NCBI GenBank assembly: GCA_902787715.1 | Contig: CADAHQ010000009.1 | Coordinates: 25,048 to 89,047, forward strand | From: an uncultured Lachnospiraceae bacterium | GTDB lineage: Bacteria > Bacillota > Clostridia > Lachnospirales > Lachnospiraceae | Length of the DNA stretch: 64,000 bases | Reading direction: 5' to 3' | Part shown: positions 1-9,561 of the stretch, in pieces | Layout of the letters: the number at the start of each line of letters is the position of its first letter | Position numbering within the stretch: the first letter of the stretch is position 1 | Program-made: the position numbers and the translations under genes | The notes under the pieces: model-generated | Told to the model about the DNA's origin: nothing | Databases searched by the model: none | The model's input: only the letters and a program-made list of their open reading frames with translations

Positions 1-2901
1 GGCGCCCGGAAGTTCGATGGTGGTGCGGTAGACTAGCGGATTGTTGTAAAGGGTGTCGCCCTGCCCCATGATGCTGCGAATCAGCACGGAGTCGGCGGCG
101 GAGGTGCTGCACACAAGGCAGCGGAATTCGTTCTCGCTGTCCTCACGGAGATAGATCGTGTAAGGGGCATTGGTCTTGTTGCCCCAGTGCGGAAGCAGAA
201 AGTCGAACGCGTAACGGCCCATAGTGTGCGGGTTAGCGGGACTGCCGGAGTTTTCGGGGGAGCTTGGGCTGTCCACGCGAAGCACTGCGGGAAGGGCCTG
301 CCCCGCGCCGTTTCGGAAGGTCGCCGTAAGACGCCCGTCGGCGCTCCGCGTGACCTCCACGGTGTAGTCCGAATCCGCGAGAGGGAACGTGACCGTCGTG
401 CCGGGCGTCACCGTGCGCGCCGTCATGCCCTGCCAGATGTGCGGAATCGCCGGATCCCCGGCAAATCCCCAATTCCCGTACGTCGCGATCGCCCCGATCT
501 TGCGAATCATGTCGTCGGAGATGACGAGGTAAATCGGGCGAAGCGCCGGGTCGTAGGAAAGCCGGATTATCTCTGCCGCGTCGGCCTCGTCGAGGCCATA
601 GTATTCCCGGAGCAGCTTGCTGCCCTGTTCGCGGCTGTAGTGCAGAATGTGCTTGAGAACCGCGGTTGCGTACGCTGCGGGCCGCACGTCTTCGGAGAGG
701 CGTCCGAGGGGCATTGTTTCGGGCAATTCATCCGCCGCAGAGGTGTCTTCCCCTCCCGCGTAGATGCCGCCTCTGACGAACGCGGAGCCGGTTATACAAG
801 AGCGCCAGGTCTCGTCAACCGTGGCGTCCGGCGAAGGAGGGATGGATCGGCCGGTACGGTAGAGGGCCATGAGCTTGTGGGTGGCGTCGAGGCCGCCGGT
901 TGCCAGCATGCCGAAGATCCTCTGTGCAAGGAGGTCGTCATCCGTCATCAGCGCCTGCCCGAGCCAGTAGTTCCACTCGCTGTTGAAGTTGCCGCCGTCC
1001 CCGAGGGTCAGGCGCTTCGCGGCGTATTCGTAGTAGTAGCCGTAATCCCACCAGGAGGCGATGACTGCATTTGCCGGGGTGTTTTCGGCGATGTAGGCGC
1101 TGGCCCCGTGCAGCGTGTCGGAGCCGTCCGGCAGGTTGCAAAACGCGAAGCCAAATGCCGCCATGCACGGCGAGAGCACCAGCGCCACCGCGAAGAGGTT
1201 GAGAAGCGCCTCCCGCCGCAGGCGATAAAGGCACAGCCCGAGCACCAATATGGCGCCGCCGATAATCCCGCAGGCGAGGTTGCCGAACTCCGCCCGCACC
1301 GCGAACGCGAAGGTCACCACCGCCACCGCCAGCAGCGCGATGTAAATGGCGCGGGGCTTCTTTGCGAGTTTATCGTCGGTCGTTTCGCTCTGCTCCGCGA
1401 ACTTTCGAAGTCGCGCCGACAGAAGTCCGACACCGATTCCGCAGAGGATGCCGATGGGCAGCACGGGAATCGTCAGAAACCGCGTGCCCTTCGCAACAAT
1501 CACAAGCCCGCACGCAAGCCACGTAAACAGGAACGCGGACGTCACCAGAAGGGATTGCGGATCGGAGAGGAAGGTTTTTGCAGGGGTGGGCTGCGATGCG
1601 GCGTCGGCAGCGGCCGGCGTGGAAGTCTCTGCGGTGGTCGTCGAAGCGCCGGCCGCCATCTTCCCGCGGCCGAAAACCGCACCAAGGCAGAGCACCACCA
1701 AAAGGGCCGCGACGCCCAACCCAAAGAGCAGGACGGTCCAGCCGCCCAGCAGGTTAATCACGCCGTCAGTGTAGGCCGCGAAGCCGTCGAGCACCCGCGC
1801 GAAAAGCCCCGTGCTGTACTCGTTCGAGAGCAGCGGCGTCGGCTGCAGCTCGCCCACAAAGCGCGCCGCATCGGGAAATGCAGCATCCCCGTTTGCCAGC
1901 GTCCCGCTCACGTTCCCTACGATTCCGCCGATGTCCGGGAAGAATTCTTTCCCGCGCACCAGCAGGCACAAAAGCGCCTGCGCAAGCACCGTCAGCCCGG
2001 CGCCGCGCCACACGTAGGATGCGCGGAAAGGGAGGAAGGATTTGCCGGAATCGCTTGCCGGGGAGGCGTTGTCAGATGAGGCGGAATCGCCTTCGGCCAC
2101 AGCGCCTGCGACCGGCTTTCGTTTGGTGCGGAGAATGAACACGAGCAGCCCGATATGGCATGCCATTCCCGCGGCAAATGCAGCCGCTGCCCCGATGCAG
2201 AAGTACGCATAGTAGGCGCGCCAGAAGGTGCCAAGAAGGCAAAGCGAGACGCCGCTGCCGGCCGCCCAGGCGAGTTGCTTCTTAAGGTCGCGTGTAAGCA
2301 GGGCTTCGGCGAAGCACAATAGGAACAGGCAGGGCAGCAGCGACAATCCGAGGTCGGTGTCGTAGAAGCCTGCGTGGGTGTGGCCCGCAAAGGGTGCGGC
2401 AACCGCCACCAGAAGCCCTGCGACGAGCCCGCCGAGGCGGTTCGTGCGGCGCTTTACGAAGATATATGCGGGGATGGCTGTCAGGGATGTGATGATGGGC
2501 GCGAGCCAGTAGATGACGCCGTAGGGCGTCACGCCCGGGATCCAGGAGAGAAGCTTGTAAACCGTGGCGCCAAGGATCGGAAGGCCCATGACAACGTCGC
2601 CCTCTTCGCCGGTGGCATTGGCCGAGATATAGGGGTCCGCGCCGCGGTCATGCCGCAGCGTGTACGCGGAGAAGCCTTCCTCCGCCAGGTCCTCTGTGAG
2701 GCGCGCGTAGAGATAAGAATCCATCTCGCTTAAATACGGCAGGCCGCTTTCCGTCTGATATTCCGCCCGTGCGTCGCCCTGCACCGTGGCAATCGGCAGC
2801 GACATCGCGTGCAGCACAATCGAGAGCAGCACAATCAGCACACACGGCGCCGCGCTGCTCCGCAGGATAGTTTGAAAACGTGTTTTAAACGTTGTTTTCA
2901 T
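1..2901 (-). CDS. STT3/AglB/PglB-like oligosaccharyltransferase (3' end outside window)
   Basis: Reading the minus strand from the ATG at 2901 gives 967 codons without a stop, running off the window. STT3 proteins transfer a lipid-linked glycan to Asn in N-X-S/T sequons on the outer membrane face. Family landmarks seen: a first-loop Asp (D61 in SEMDSYLYARL), a DxD-type motif (D181/D183 in GFYDTDLGLS), many hydrophobic segments, a possible loop-5 acidic motif (LLSNEYS), and the diagnostic WWDYG at residues 617-621 followed by GDGGN. A low-complexity Thr/Ala/Pro stretch in the middle looks like a loop insertion. RBS-like purines are weak (gagagaacaaatc). It faces the repeat island with no operon partner visible. 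The motif combination makes the STT3 assignment solid; donor glycan and targets are unknown. Confidence 0.85.
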   Translation of the reverse strand, partial: MKTTFKTRFQTILRSSAAPCVLIVLLSIVLHAMSLPIATVQGDARAEYQTESGLPYLSEMDSYLYARLTEDLAEEGFSAYTLRHDRGADPYISANATGEEGDVVMGLPILGATVYKLLSWIPGVTPYGVIYWLAPIITSLTAIPAYIFVKRRTNRLGGLVAGLLVAVAAPFAGHTHAGFYDTDLGLSLLPCLFLLCFAEALLTRDLKKQLAWAAGSGVSLCLLGTFWRAYYAYFCIGAAAAFAAGMACHIGLLVFILRTKRKPVAGAVAEGDSASSDNASPASDSGKSFLPFRASYVWRGAGLTVLAQALLCLLVRGKEFFPDIGGIVGNVSGTLANGDAAFPDAARFVGELQPTPLLSNEYSTGLFARVLDGFAAYTDGVINLLGGWTVLLFGLGVAALLVVLCLGAVFGRGKMAAGASTTTAETSTPAAADAASQPTPAKTFLSDPQSLLVTSAFLFTWLACGLVIVAKGTRFLTIPVLPIGILCGIGVGLLSARLRKFAEQSETTDDKLAKKPRAIYIALLAVAVVTFAFAVRAEFGNLACGIIGGAILVLGLCLYRLRREALLNLFAVALVLSPCMAAFGFAFCNLPDGSDTLHGASAYIAENTPANAVIASWWDYGYYYEYAAKRLTLGDGGNFNSEWNYWLGQALMTDDDLLAQRIFGMLATGGLDATHKLMALYRTGRSIPPSPDATVDETWRSCITGSAFVRGGIYAGGEDTSAADELPETMPLGRLSEDVRPAAYATAVLKHILHYSREQGSKLLREYYGLDEADAAEIIRLSYDPALRPIYLVISDDMIRKIGAIATYGNWGFAGDPAIPHIWQGMTARTVTPGTTVTFPLADSDYTVEVTRSADGRLTATFRNGAGQALPAVLRVDSPSSPENSGSPANPHTMGRYAFDFLLPHWGNKTNAPYTIYLREDSENEFRCLVCSTSAADSVLIRSIMGQGDTLYNNPLVYRTTIELPGA

Positions 2902-3044
2902 GATTTGTTCTCTCCGGGAATTTCGCTGATGTCCCGGCCTCATGGCGGGCGGGACTATCCGGATTCGGCGGGGGTCTTCCCCGCCGGAGGCCGGCTACTA
3001 TTCAAGTATACGGGAAGTGTTTTTCAAAGTCAACATGCCGGGGG

Positions 3045-3660
3045 AGTGTAATCGGGGCGTCGGGCCGTAGCCGGGGAGCTGAAATCGTGGCGCCATGTCG
3101 TAGGTTCGCAGAATTTCAGCCTGGAATCCCCCACAGGGGGCCGCTCGCCCGACACGGATGGGCGAAATTCCCGGGACTTTGACCTGGAATCCCCCGTAAG
3201 GGGCCTCTCGGAAGACTGAAAATCAAAAGCGTACCGCTCACGGGGCATTTTGGGCCCCGTGAGCGGTACGCTTTGCCGGTGTTACCTTCTTCCGAGAAGT
3301 GAGGGGGGAAGCTTTTGTCTGACGGCTTGCACATGCGCTCCGAGAAGAGTGTCACCGACATAAGAAGTCATGAACTCAAGAAAAATAGAAGAGAGCGTCC
3401 TAAACACGAGACGGGTACATGTACCGCTCAACAGCCTGTTTCCCCGCTTTGAGCGGTACAAAATGAAAAATTAGTCTTTTGAAGCTAGAGAAAAACAACC
3501 GAGACAGGTATAATAATCGGTCCGTGGCCAAGAATTACCGACCGGCGGCCGAAAACGGCCGCATGGGCGGTACAAGCAAGTGGCTCCGCGAGCCGCAAGG
3601 CCCCGTCAACCGGAAGGAACCCTTGCCGGGAGAGCATAAGCAAGTGGCATATCACAAATT
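3045..3660. repeat. Repeat island A: GTACCGC hairpin elements in gene-free DNA
   Basis: The stretch 2902-4086 has no convincing gene. It holds a perfect hairpin with 17-bp arms (3229-3245 and 3255-3271, 9-nt loop) whose arms contain GTACCGCTCA/TGAGCGGTAC. A second has 11-bp arms at 3421-3431 and 3449-3459. A degenerate third lies near 3535-3582, ending in GGGCGGTAC. Flanks carry GAAGACTGA (3211-3219) and TTAGTCT (3471-3477), the same flank words as in the islands at 39.8 and 55.4 kb. AAGCAAGTGG also occurs twice (about 3577 and 3638). Confidence 0.75.
3116..3212 (+). repeat. Pair of direct repeats CCTGGAATCCCCC(n)GGGGCC
   Basis: CCTGGAATCCCCC followed by 3-4 nt and GGGGCC plus CTCG occurs twice, about 65 bp apart. 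Each copy is a small CCCCC/GGGG hairpin. Part of repeat island A. Confidence 0.6.
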
Positions 3661-3823
3661 CGCTATCGAATTAATGTATAAGAAATGCCATCTTTTTGGA
3701 GCAGCCCAGACAAAGAAGTTGCATTTGCAGACGGGGCGGAATAGGGCATAATCATGGGCGGAGGGGCGATTGCTACCGCCCCGTGATGAACAAGTCGACA
3801 TCCTCTGCGTGTATAAGAGTGAC

Positions 3824-3898
3824 GGAACCCGTTTTCACGGGTTCCCGTTGCATTTAAAGGGGAAATTTGCGGGCGCCGCAGGGAGCGGCGCCCGCAAA
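3824..3898. other. Two adjacent perfect hairpins upstream of the MATE gene
   Basis: GGAACCCGT/ACGGGTTCC (3824-3832 with 3837-3845) is followed by a 14-bp perfect stem, TTTGCGGGCGCCGC (3866-3879) with its complement at 3885-3898. No T-run follows on the plus strand, so they are not obvious terminators. They may be leader structure for the MATE gene at 4087. Confidence 0.5.
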
Positions 3899-4086
3899 AG
3901 GGTACAGGGGATAATCCATCGACGCAGGGCCCCTTTTCGTGTATGATTACTATCGGTTGATTGAGGAAAATTGCGCGCGCCGCGCGAAGGCCGCAAGATT
4001 CGTGTGAACGTGGGGCTGGTTGCGCGAAGGCGGCAAGCCCCGCAAAGGCGGGGCTTACCGGCGGAGCGGCGCCCGGGGAGATAGAC

Positions 4087-5625
4087 ATGAAACTGTTTCA
4101 GAAGGATAAGGCATTTTACAAGAAAGTTTTGATTCTGGCTCTGCCCATTGCGCTGCAGAGCCTGATTGCGGTTGGCGTGAACATGCTCGACACCATCATG
4201 GTGGGCGGCATCGGAAGCGCCGGCAACGTGTATGACGCGGTCAATGTGGGTGTTCTCGGGAAGACCGAGGCCGAGCTCGCCAGCGAGCAGTCGCTGTCGG
4301 CGGTGTCGCTTGCCAACACGTTCATCGGGATTTATCACATCTTCTGCATGGGGCTCGGCATGGGCGCGTCGGTGCTGGTTTCGCGCTACTGGGGCATGAA
4401 GCAGAAGGGCGATGACGAGGGAGGCAAGGCGACGACGGCGCTGAAGCAGACGGTTTGCCTGATGCTTCGCCTGACGCTGATTCTCGCTACCATGTTTGCG
4501 CTTGTGACGCTTCTTATGCCGGACACGGTCATGAAGATGTACGCAAAGAAGCAGGTCGACCTCTCCACGGTGTCCGTTGAGAACCTCGAGAAGACCATTG
4601 CGGAAAATGCCAACAACCGCGAGATCGTCCGCCGCGGCGCCGATTACCTGCGGTATTCGGTGATCACGTATTTCTTCCTGGGCACGTCGCTTACCGTGAC
4701 GATTGTGCTGCGAAGCGTGGGGCAGGCACTGTTCCCGCTGTTTGTGTCCATCGGCGCATTGTTCGTCAACCTGCTGGCCAATTACACCTTCATCTTCGGC
4801 CACTTCGGCGCGCCGCGCATGGAAGTGAAGGGCGCCGCCCTCGGCACGCTGATTGCCCGCGTTTTCGAGGCGGTGATGATTGTCGGATATCTGTTGGTTA
4901 AGGACCAGCGGATTCGCTTCCGCGTGCGCGACATGTTCATGCGGACGCGGTCGCTTCTTCGCGAGTACATTCGCATCAGCATACCGGTGCTTATCAGCGA
5001 CGGAATTCTTGCATTTGGCAACAACGCGGTGGCCATGGTTATCGGCCGCCTCGGCTCGGAGTTCACCTCGGCAAATGCAATCACCGCCGTGACGCAGCAG
5101 ATGAGCACGGTGGGCATCCAGGGCGTTTGCCAGGCGGGCGCCATCGTGACCGGCCAGACCCTCGGCCACGGCGAGCGCGAGAAGACCATGAAGCAGGGCT
5201 GGATGTTCTTCGGCTTAGGCCTTGCCCTCGGCCTTGTGGCGGCGTTGATTATCCTTGTGATTCAGTATCCGGTAGTGAACAGCTACGACGTGGCGGGCAC
5301 CACAAAAGACATTGCATATCAGCTCATGAGCGCCATCAGCATCATCCTGATTTTCCAGGCTACCAACAGCATCATGACCAAGGGCGTGCTGCGCGGCGGC
5401 GGCGACACGAAGATGTTGATGCTCATGGACAACATTTTCCTCTGGGCGATTGCCCTGCCGCTTGGCATCATCGCGGGTTTTGTCCTGCACCTTGACGCAT
5501 TCTGGATCTACATTTGCCTCAAATCCGACCAGATCGTGAAGGCCGTGTGGTGCTACTTCCGCTTAAAGAGCGAAAAATGGATCAAAAAGATTTCGACCGG
5601 CGAGCCGCAGGAGCAGAAGGCGTAA
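4087..5625 (+). CDS. MATE family efflux transporter
   Basis: A 512-residue polytopic protein of the MATE/DinF-NorM type, which exports drugs or metabolites in exchange for Na+ or H+. The start ATG at 4087 has GGGGAG 6 nt upstream; the frame is open further upstream but that part is Ala/Arg-rich and non-membrane. The N-terminus (FYKKVLILALPIALQSLI, then GVNMLDTIMVG) is the usual first MATE helix and Asp motif. About twelve helices can be traced in two repeats. A polar insertion of about 30 residues near residues 75-105 lies in an external loop. The GH51 gene follows after 38 nt, so they may share a transcript. Substrate unknown. Confidence 0.88.
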   Translation: MKLFQKDKAFYKKVLILALPIALQSLIAVGVNMLDTIMVGGIGSAGNVYDAVNVGVLGKTEAELASEQSLSAVSLANTFIGIYHIFCMGLGMGASVLVSRYWGMKQKGDDEGGKATTALKQTVCLMLRLTLILATMFALVTLLMPDTVMKMYAKKQVDLSTVSVENLEKTIAENANNREIVRRGADYLRYSVITYFFLGTSLTVTIVLRSVGQALFPLFVSIGALFVNLLANYTFIFGHFGAPRMEVKGAALGTLIARVFEAVMIVGYLLVKDQRIRFRVRDMFMRTRSLLREYIRISIPVLISDGILAFGNNAVAMVIGRLGSEFTSANAITAVTQQMSTVGIQGVCQAGAIVTGQTLGHGEREKTMKQGWMFFGLGLALGLVAALIILVIQYPVVNSYDVAGTTKDIAYQLMSAISIILIFQATNSIMTKGVLRGGGDTKMLMLMDNIFLWAIALPLGIIAGFVLHLDAFWIYICLKSDQIVKAVWCYFRLKSEKWIKKISTGEPQEQKA

Positions 5626-5663
5626 AATGCCGGTAGATTATACACAGGAGGGGTTTACATTTT

Positions 5664-7397
5664 ATGGCTAAGAAAGCAAAGATTACGGTGCATCCGTCGT
5701 TTGCAATCGGGGAGATTTCCGACGAGCTGTTCTCCGCATTTTTGGAGCCCATCGGCACGATGGTGAACGGCACGATGTACAATCCGAAGCATCCGACGGC
5801 GGACGCGCAGGGCTTCCGCACGGATGTGATTAACGCCCTGAAGGCGACGGGGCTTCCCGCGGTGCGCCTTCCCGGCGGTAACTTCGTTTCGGCTTGGCAG
5901 TGGAAGGATTCCATCGGCCCGAAGTCGGAGCGCAAGGTGCACCTGGATCCCGCGTGGTATCAGGTGATTCCCAACGATGTCGGCCACGACGAATACCTGC
6001 AGTGGGCGGAGAAGATTGGCGCGAAGTCGCTCTACACCGTCAACATGGGTACCGGCCGCACGCAGGACGCCATGGACTGCGTGGAGTACACGAATTTTCC
6101 GGGCGGGACGTATTGGTCGGACCTGCGCATCAAGAACGGCCACGAGAAGCCTTACGGCGTAAAAACGTGGTATCTCGGCAACGAGATGGACGGCCCGTGG
6201 CAGCTCGGTTCCTGGGACAAGGACCCTCGCGCCTACGGCGTCATGGTCAACGAGACCTCGAAGGCGATGAAGTGGATTGACGCGTCCATCAAGACCGGCG
6301 TGTGCGGATCCTCCGCGCCGTTTATGGAGCATTTTCCGGATTGGGACGAGGCGGCTTTGGATGTCTGCTACGACACCGTCGACTACCTTTCCGTTCACCA
6401 CTATCACAGCGCGCCTCCCGGAGACACGAAGGCTTTGCTCGGCGGCGCCCTGTACTACGAAGACTTTATCAACACCTTAACAGCAATGTGCGACTACGTG
6501 CAGTCGAAGCACCGTTCTCCGAAGCAGATGATGATTTCCTTCGACGAATACGGCGGCATGCAGCGCCCGAACTCCCCGCTCCATCCGGGCTGGGGCCGCT
6601 ACAACATGGCGCGTTCCCACTACCGCTTCAATCCGGACCGCCCGTACCTGTTCCATGACCCGGACAAGATGCCCGACCGTCGTTTCCCGGGCGGCGACCT
6701 GACGCAAATGCTCTCCATGGCGTCGATTCAGCTGGCGCTCCTTCGTCACGCAGACCGCGTCAAGATCGGCTGCATGACCGGCGGCCTCGGCGCTCTGTGC
6801 GCTTCGAACCACGACAACGTATGGCGCTCCGCGTCGCACTACGCTTTCATGCAGATGCTTACGTACGCCAAGGGCACTTCGATGCGCGTTGCTGTCGAGA
6901 GTGAGACCTACGACATGCCCGGCTACGCCATCGACGACACGTCGCAGTACGTCGGCAAGAACGGCGTCCCGTATGTGGATTCGGCGTGCGCCTGGGACAA
7001 GAAATCCGGCCGTCTGGCAGTGTTTGTAATCAACCGTAACGAGTCTGAGGATTATGCGCTGTCCCTCGACGTGACGGGCTTTGGCAGCGGCGTTGCCGCA
7101 GCTCCCGTAGAGGCCCGCATCGCGGAAGTCATCGAGCCCGCATGGCCCTTCGGCGCTGCTCCCGCAAAGGGCAAGGACCCCAAGGCGTCTTCCGCCGCGA
7201 AGGCCGAATCCTTCGCGAAGCTCTCGGGCTTTTCGTCCTGCACCATGTACGAAATCTCCGGCGACCCCGAGGCCCAGAGCGAGTTCGGCAACGACGAGAT
7301 CTTCGCTCCCTTCGTCAACAAGCGCGCGAAGCTCGCGGACGGCATCGTCACCGCCCACATCAAGCCGCTGTCGCTTAGCTTGATTGTGCTGGAGTAG
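5664..7397 (+). CDS. Alpha-L-arabinofuranosidase, glycoside hydrolase family 51
   Basis: 577 residues with no signal peptide, so probably cytoplasmic, releasing terminal arabinofuranose from imported arabino-oligosaccharides. GH51 uses a retaining mechanism: the acid/base is likely E174 in WYLGNEMDGPWQ and the nucleophile E295 in ISFDEYGG, both in the expected (beta/alpha)8 context. The C-terminal third is a beta-sandwich as usual in the family. RBS AGGAGGGG (5647-5654) precedes the ATG. Residues near 490-515 form an Ala/Lys-rich insertion. The gene for L-ribulose-5-phosphate 4-epimerase (araD, 58 kb) is also in the window, consistent with arabinose use. Confidence 0.9.
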   Translation: MAKKAKITVHPSFAIGEISDELFSAFLEPIGTMVNGTMYNPKHPTADAQGFRTDVINALKATGLPAVRLPGGNFVSAWQWKDSIGPKSERKVHLDPAWYQVIPNDVGHDEYLQWAEKIGAKSLYTVNMGTGRTQDAMDCVEYTNFPGGTYWSDLRIKNGHEKPYGVKTWYLGNEMDGPWQLGSWDKDPRAYGVMVNETSKAMKWIDASIKTGVCGSSAPFMEHFPDWDEAALDVCYDTVDYLSVHHYHSAPPGDTKALLGGALYYEDFINTLTAMCDYVQSKHRSPKQMMISFDEYGGMQRPNSPLHPGWGRYNMARSHYRFNPDRPYLFHDPDKMPDRRFPGGDLTQMLSMASIQLALLRHADRVKIGCMTGGLGALCASNHDNVWRSASHYAFMQMLTYAKGTSMRVAVESETYDMPGYAIDDTSQYVGKNGVPYVDSACAWDKKSGRLAVFVINRNESEDYALSLDVTGFGSGVAAAPVEARIAEVIEPAWPFGAAPAKGKDPKASSAAKAESFAKLSGFSSCTMYEISGDPEAQSEFGNDEIFAPFVNKRAKLADGIVTAHIKPLSLSLIVLE

Positions 7398-7518
7398 GAT
7401 TGGCGCTGGGCGCTGATGCGGCGAAGCCGCGGAAGCGGGCGCTGCATCGAGAGGCAAGCACGCGTTGTTGCGGGGCTTGTCCAATGAAATTGCTTGTGCT
7501 TATTAAGTTCTCATAGGA

Positions 7519-7557
7519 ACGCCCCTGCGGTCGGTGAACGGCCGCGGGGGCGTTTTT
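7519..7557 (+). terminator. Intrinsic terminator after the GH51 gene
   Basis: ACGCCCCTGCGG pairs with CCGCGGGGGCGT (12 bp, one G-T pair), followed by TTTTT. The rest of the gap to 7967 holds only a possible -10 (TATAAT, 7913-7918) for the next gene, without a good -35. Confidence 0.85.
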
Positions 7558-7967
7558 CCGTGCGGTGCAAAGCACGGTTCTTGTCATGTAGGGCCTTCGA
7601 GAAGGCTCCTTTTTTTCGCCGGCTTAGGCAGGAAAATTGCGATATAATATACCATCATATCTCCAATCTCATCTGCAGATTCAGCCAGCTTTTCTGCTCT
7701 GCCTCATGGATTACATCCCCGGGCTGACTGTTCCCGATCAGGAACGGCGACCTAGGATCGTGGTTCTTTACGTTCTCTTTCACAAGTGCAGCATTCGTAT
7801 TGGCAAACTCTCGTTTTTGCGAAACATGAAAAACCATGAGTTAATAACGTTCGCTGTGGGAGCGACGATGGGAGGCCCGGGAAAATTCACACACGCCGGC
7901 CTTCAAATGGTGTATAATGGGGGTGCGCAAACAATTATGCTGAAAGGGTAAAAGGTGGATTTGATTG

Positions 7968-9482
7968 ATGAAGTGTGATTTGGAAAGAGCCCGAAGAATG
8001 GGCGTTCGCGGCGGTTGGTTCGCCGCAATCCTGCTTTGTGTGGCGCTTGCGCTTTGCGCGTGCGGGAAGGATGCGGAGGGCGGAAAGGCTTCCGAAAGAA
8101 AGGGGAGCGGAACGCCGGGGGCTGAGGCGGCGACGCCGACGCAGGAGGTGACGCAGCCGGAAGGAACGCCGACGCAGGAGGTGAAGCAGCAGGAAGGAAC
8201 GCCGACGCCCGGCGCGGAGAAGTCGGTTTCGTTTGCGGCGGTTGTCGCAGACACGGAGCGGAAGGTTAAGGAGGCTGTGGAGCAGTTTGAGAAGGGGGAT
8301 TACACGCGCTTAAGCGAGCCGGTACAGTACCATGTGCTGTGGCTTGGATTTACGCATGTCACGTTTGGGGAGCTCGATTTTCGGATGACGGAATTTGACC
8401 GCGAGTACCTGGAGGCGGTGGCGCTCAATTTTGAGAAGTCGGTGGAGAGCATCGCGGAACACAATGTGGACATTACGGTGCAGCTGCATTTTGTGGACGA
8501 TGCGGTGCCGCTTACGCAGTACCCCGGCGCGGAGTGGCTTTACCTGGCGCGGGAGACCGTGGCGTCGTACATCGAGCGCTACACGGCGGGCAAGGAGATT
8601 GACACGGTGCTGACGACGGTGCAGACGAGCGGCGATGAGAATTACGACCGCAATGTCGGAAAGGAGGGCTTCGGCGTTCACGACGTCATTTTGGGTCTGA
8701 AGACCGACGGCATCGAATCCGACCTCGGCTATTCGACCTTCAACCTGACGAAACCGGCGGAGGGAACGTATCCCCTGGCCGACCCGGAGATTCCGTCGCT
8801 GTACGCGACCGCGGTTGCGGTTCATGAGTGGATGCACCAGCTGGAGCACTTAAAGAAGCTCCTGGGAGTCGAATACCCGGACACCCACGCCTACGCGGGG
8901 CCGCCGGAATTTCCGAATTATCAGAAGTATATTGCGGATCTGAATGATTATGACTTTTTTGAATTTTACAAGCTTGTTCTGAGCGGCAAATGCCCCTGCA
9001 CCGACGGTGATTCGGTGAAATTTGTGGGCATGTATCCGAAGATGTGGCCGCTTATCAAGCGGAATGTGCTGAATGTCGGGGCATTTGTCGTGAAGGCGGC
9101 GGACGGCAGCGGCTATCTGACCGCCTCGGACGGCGAGGTCCCGCTGACGATTTCCGATGAGGCGTGTGTTTGGAACATTCGCTATCTGAGCAACGGGCGG
9201 TTCGTGCTCTCGCCCGAAAAGTATCCCAATCTTCGGATTGACCTCGGAAACGCCTGGGACGTCGAGGCAAATACCATCGGCATCTGGGGGTACACCGGCT
9301 ACGATGACGCGCAGAGCTGGCTTCTCGTCGACAACGCCGACGGCACCTGCTCTATTCGGACACCCTACGAAAGCGGGCGCCTCCTCACGGTGGTGAAGCC
9401 GGGCCAGCAGGCGCAGCTCTTCAGCGCAGGGGCTGAGGGCATTCAGAGATGGATTTTCACGGCATTCGACGGGAGCAAGTGA
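7968..9482 (+). CDS. Lipoprotein zinc metalloprotease (HEWMH) with beta-trefoil-like C-terminus
   Basis: 504 residues. ATG at 7968 has AAAGGTGG upstream. The signal peptide ends in a lipobox, LCAC with Cys32 as lipidation site, followed by a Thr/Pro/Glu linker containing two TPTQEV repeats. The catalytic signature is H286-EWM-H290, followed by QLEHLKKLLG, as in gluzincin-type peptidases; the third ligand is not assigned. From about residue 345 the sequence has repeated W, GRFVLSP and SWLLVDN-type strands, like a ricin B-type beta-trefoil, a common carbohydrate-binding appendage. Likely a cell-surface protease tethered by lipid. Substrate unknown; the trefoil call is less sure than the protease call. 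Confidence 0.75.
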   Translation: MKCDLERARRMGVRGGWFAAILLCVALALCACGKDAEGGKASERKGSGTPGAEAATPTQEVTQPEGTPTQEVKQQEGTPTPGAEKSVSFAAVVADTERKVKEAVEQFEKGDYTRLSEPVQYHVLWLGFTHVTFGELDFRMTEFDREYLEAVALNFEKSVESIAEHNVDITVQLHFVDDAVPLTQYPGAEWLYLARETVASYIERYTAGKEIDTVLTTVQTSGDENYDRNVGKEGFGVHDVILGLKTDGIESDLGYSTFNLTKPAEGTYPLADPEIPSLYATAVAVHEWMHQLEHLKKLLGVEYPDTHAYAGPPEFPNYQKYIADLNDYDFFEFYKLVLSGKCPCTDGDSVKFVGMYPKMWPLIKRNVLNVGAFVVKAADGSGYLTASDGEVPLTISDEACVWNIRYLSNGRFVLSPEKYPNLRIDLGNAWDVEANTIGIWGYTGYDDAQSWLLVDNADGTCSIRTPYESGRLLTVVKPGQQAQLFSAGAEGIQRWIFTAFDGSK

Positions 9483-9561
9483 GAGCGTGTCCGGCAGCCG
9501 CCGACGGGACAACTGAGGCCGGCCCGGCTTGAATCGATGGGCGTGAATAGAAGGAGGAAGT

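Noticed and set aside
187-2079. Long plus-strand open frame opposite the STT3 gene
   Set aside because: Arg/Gly/His-rich, no RBS, no domains; it is the antisense shadow of a membrane protein with clear STT3 motifs.
3479-3751. Possible 90-residue gene in repeat island A
   Set aside because: Overlaps hairpin repeats and is very Lys/Arg/Asn-rich; no RBS.
7637-7951. Possible 104-residue gene upstream of the metalloprotease
   Set aside because: No RBS, covers the likely promoter, mixed composition without a domain.
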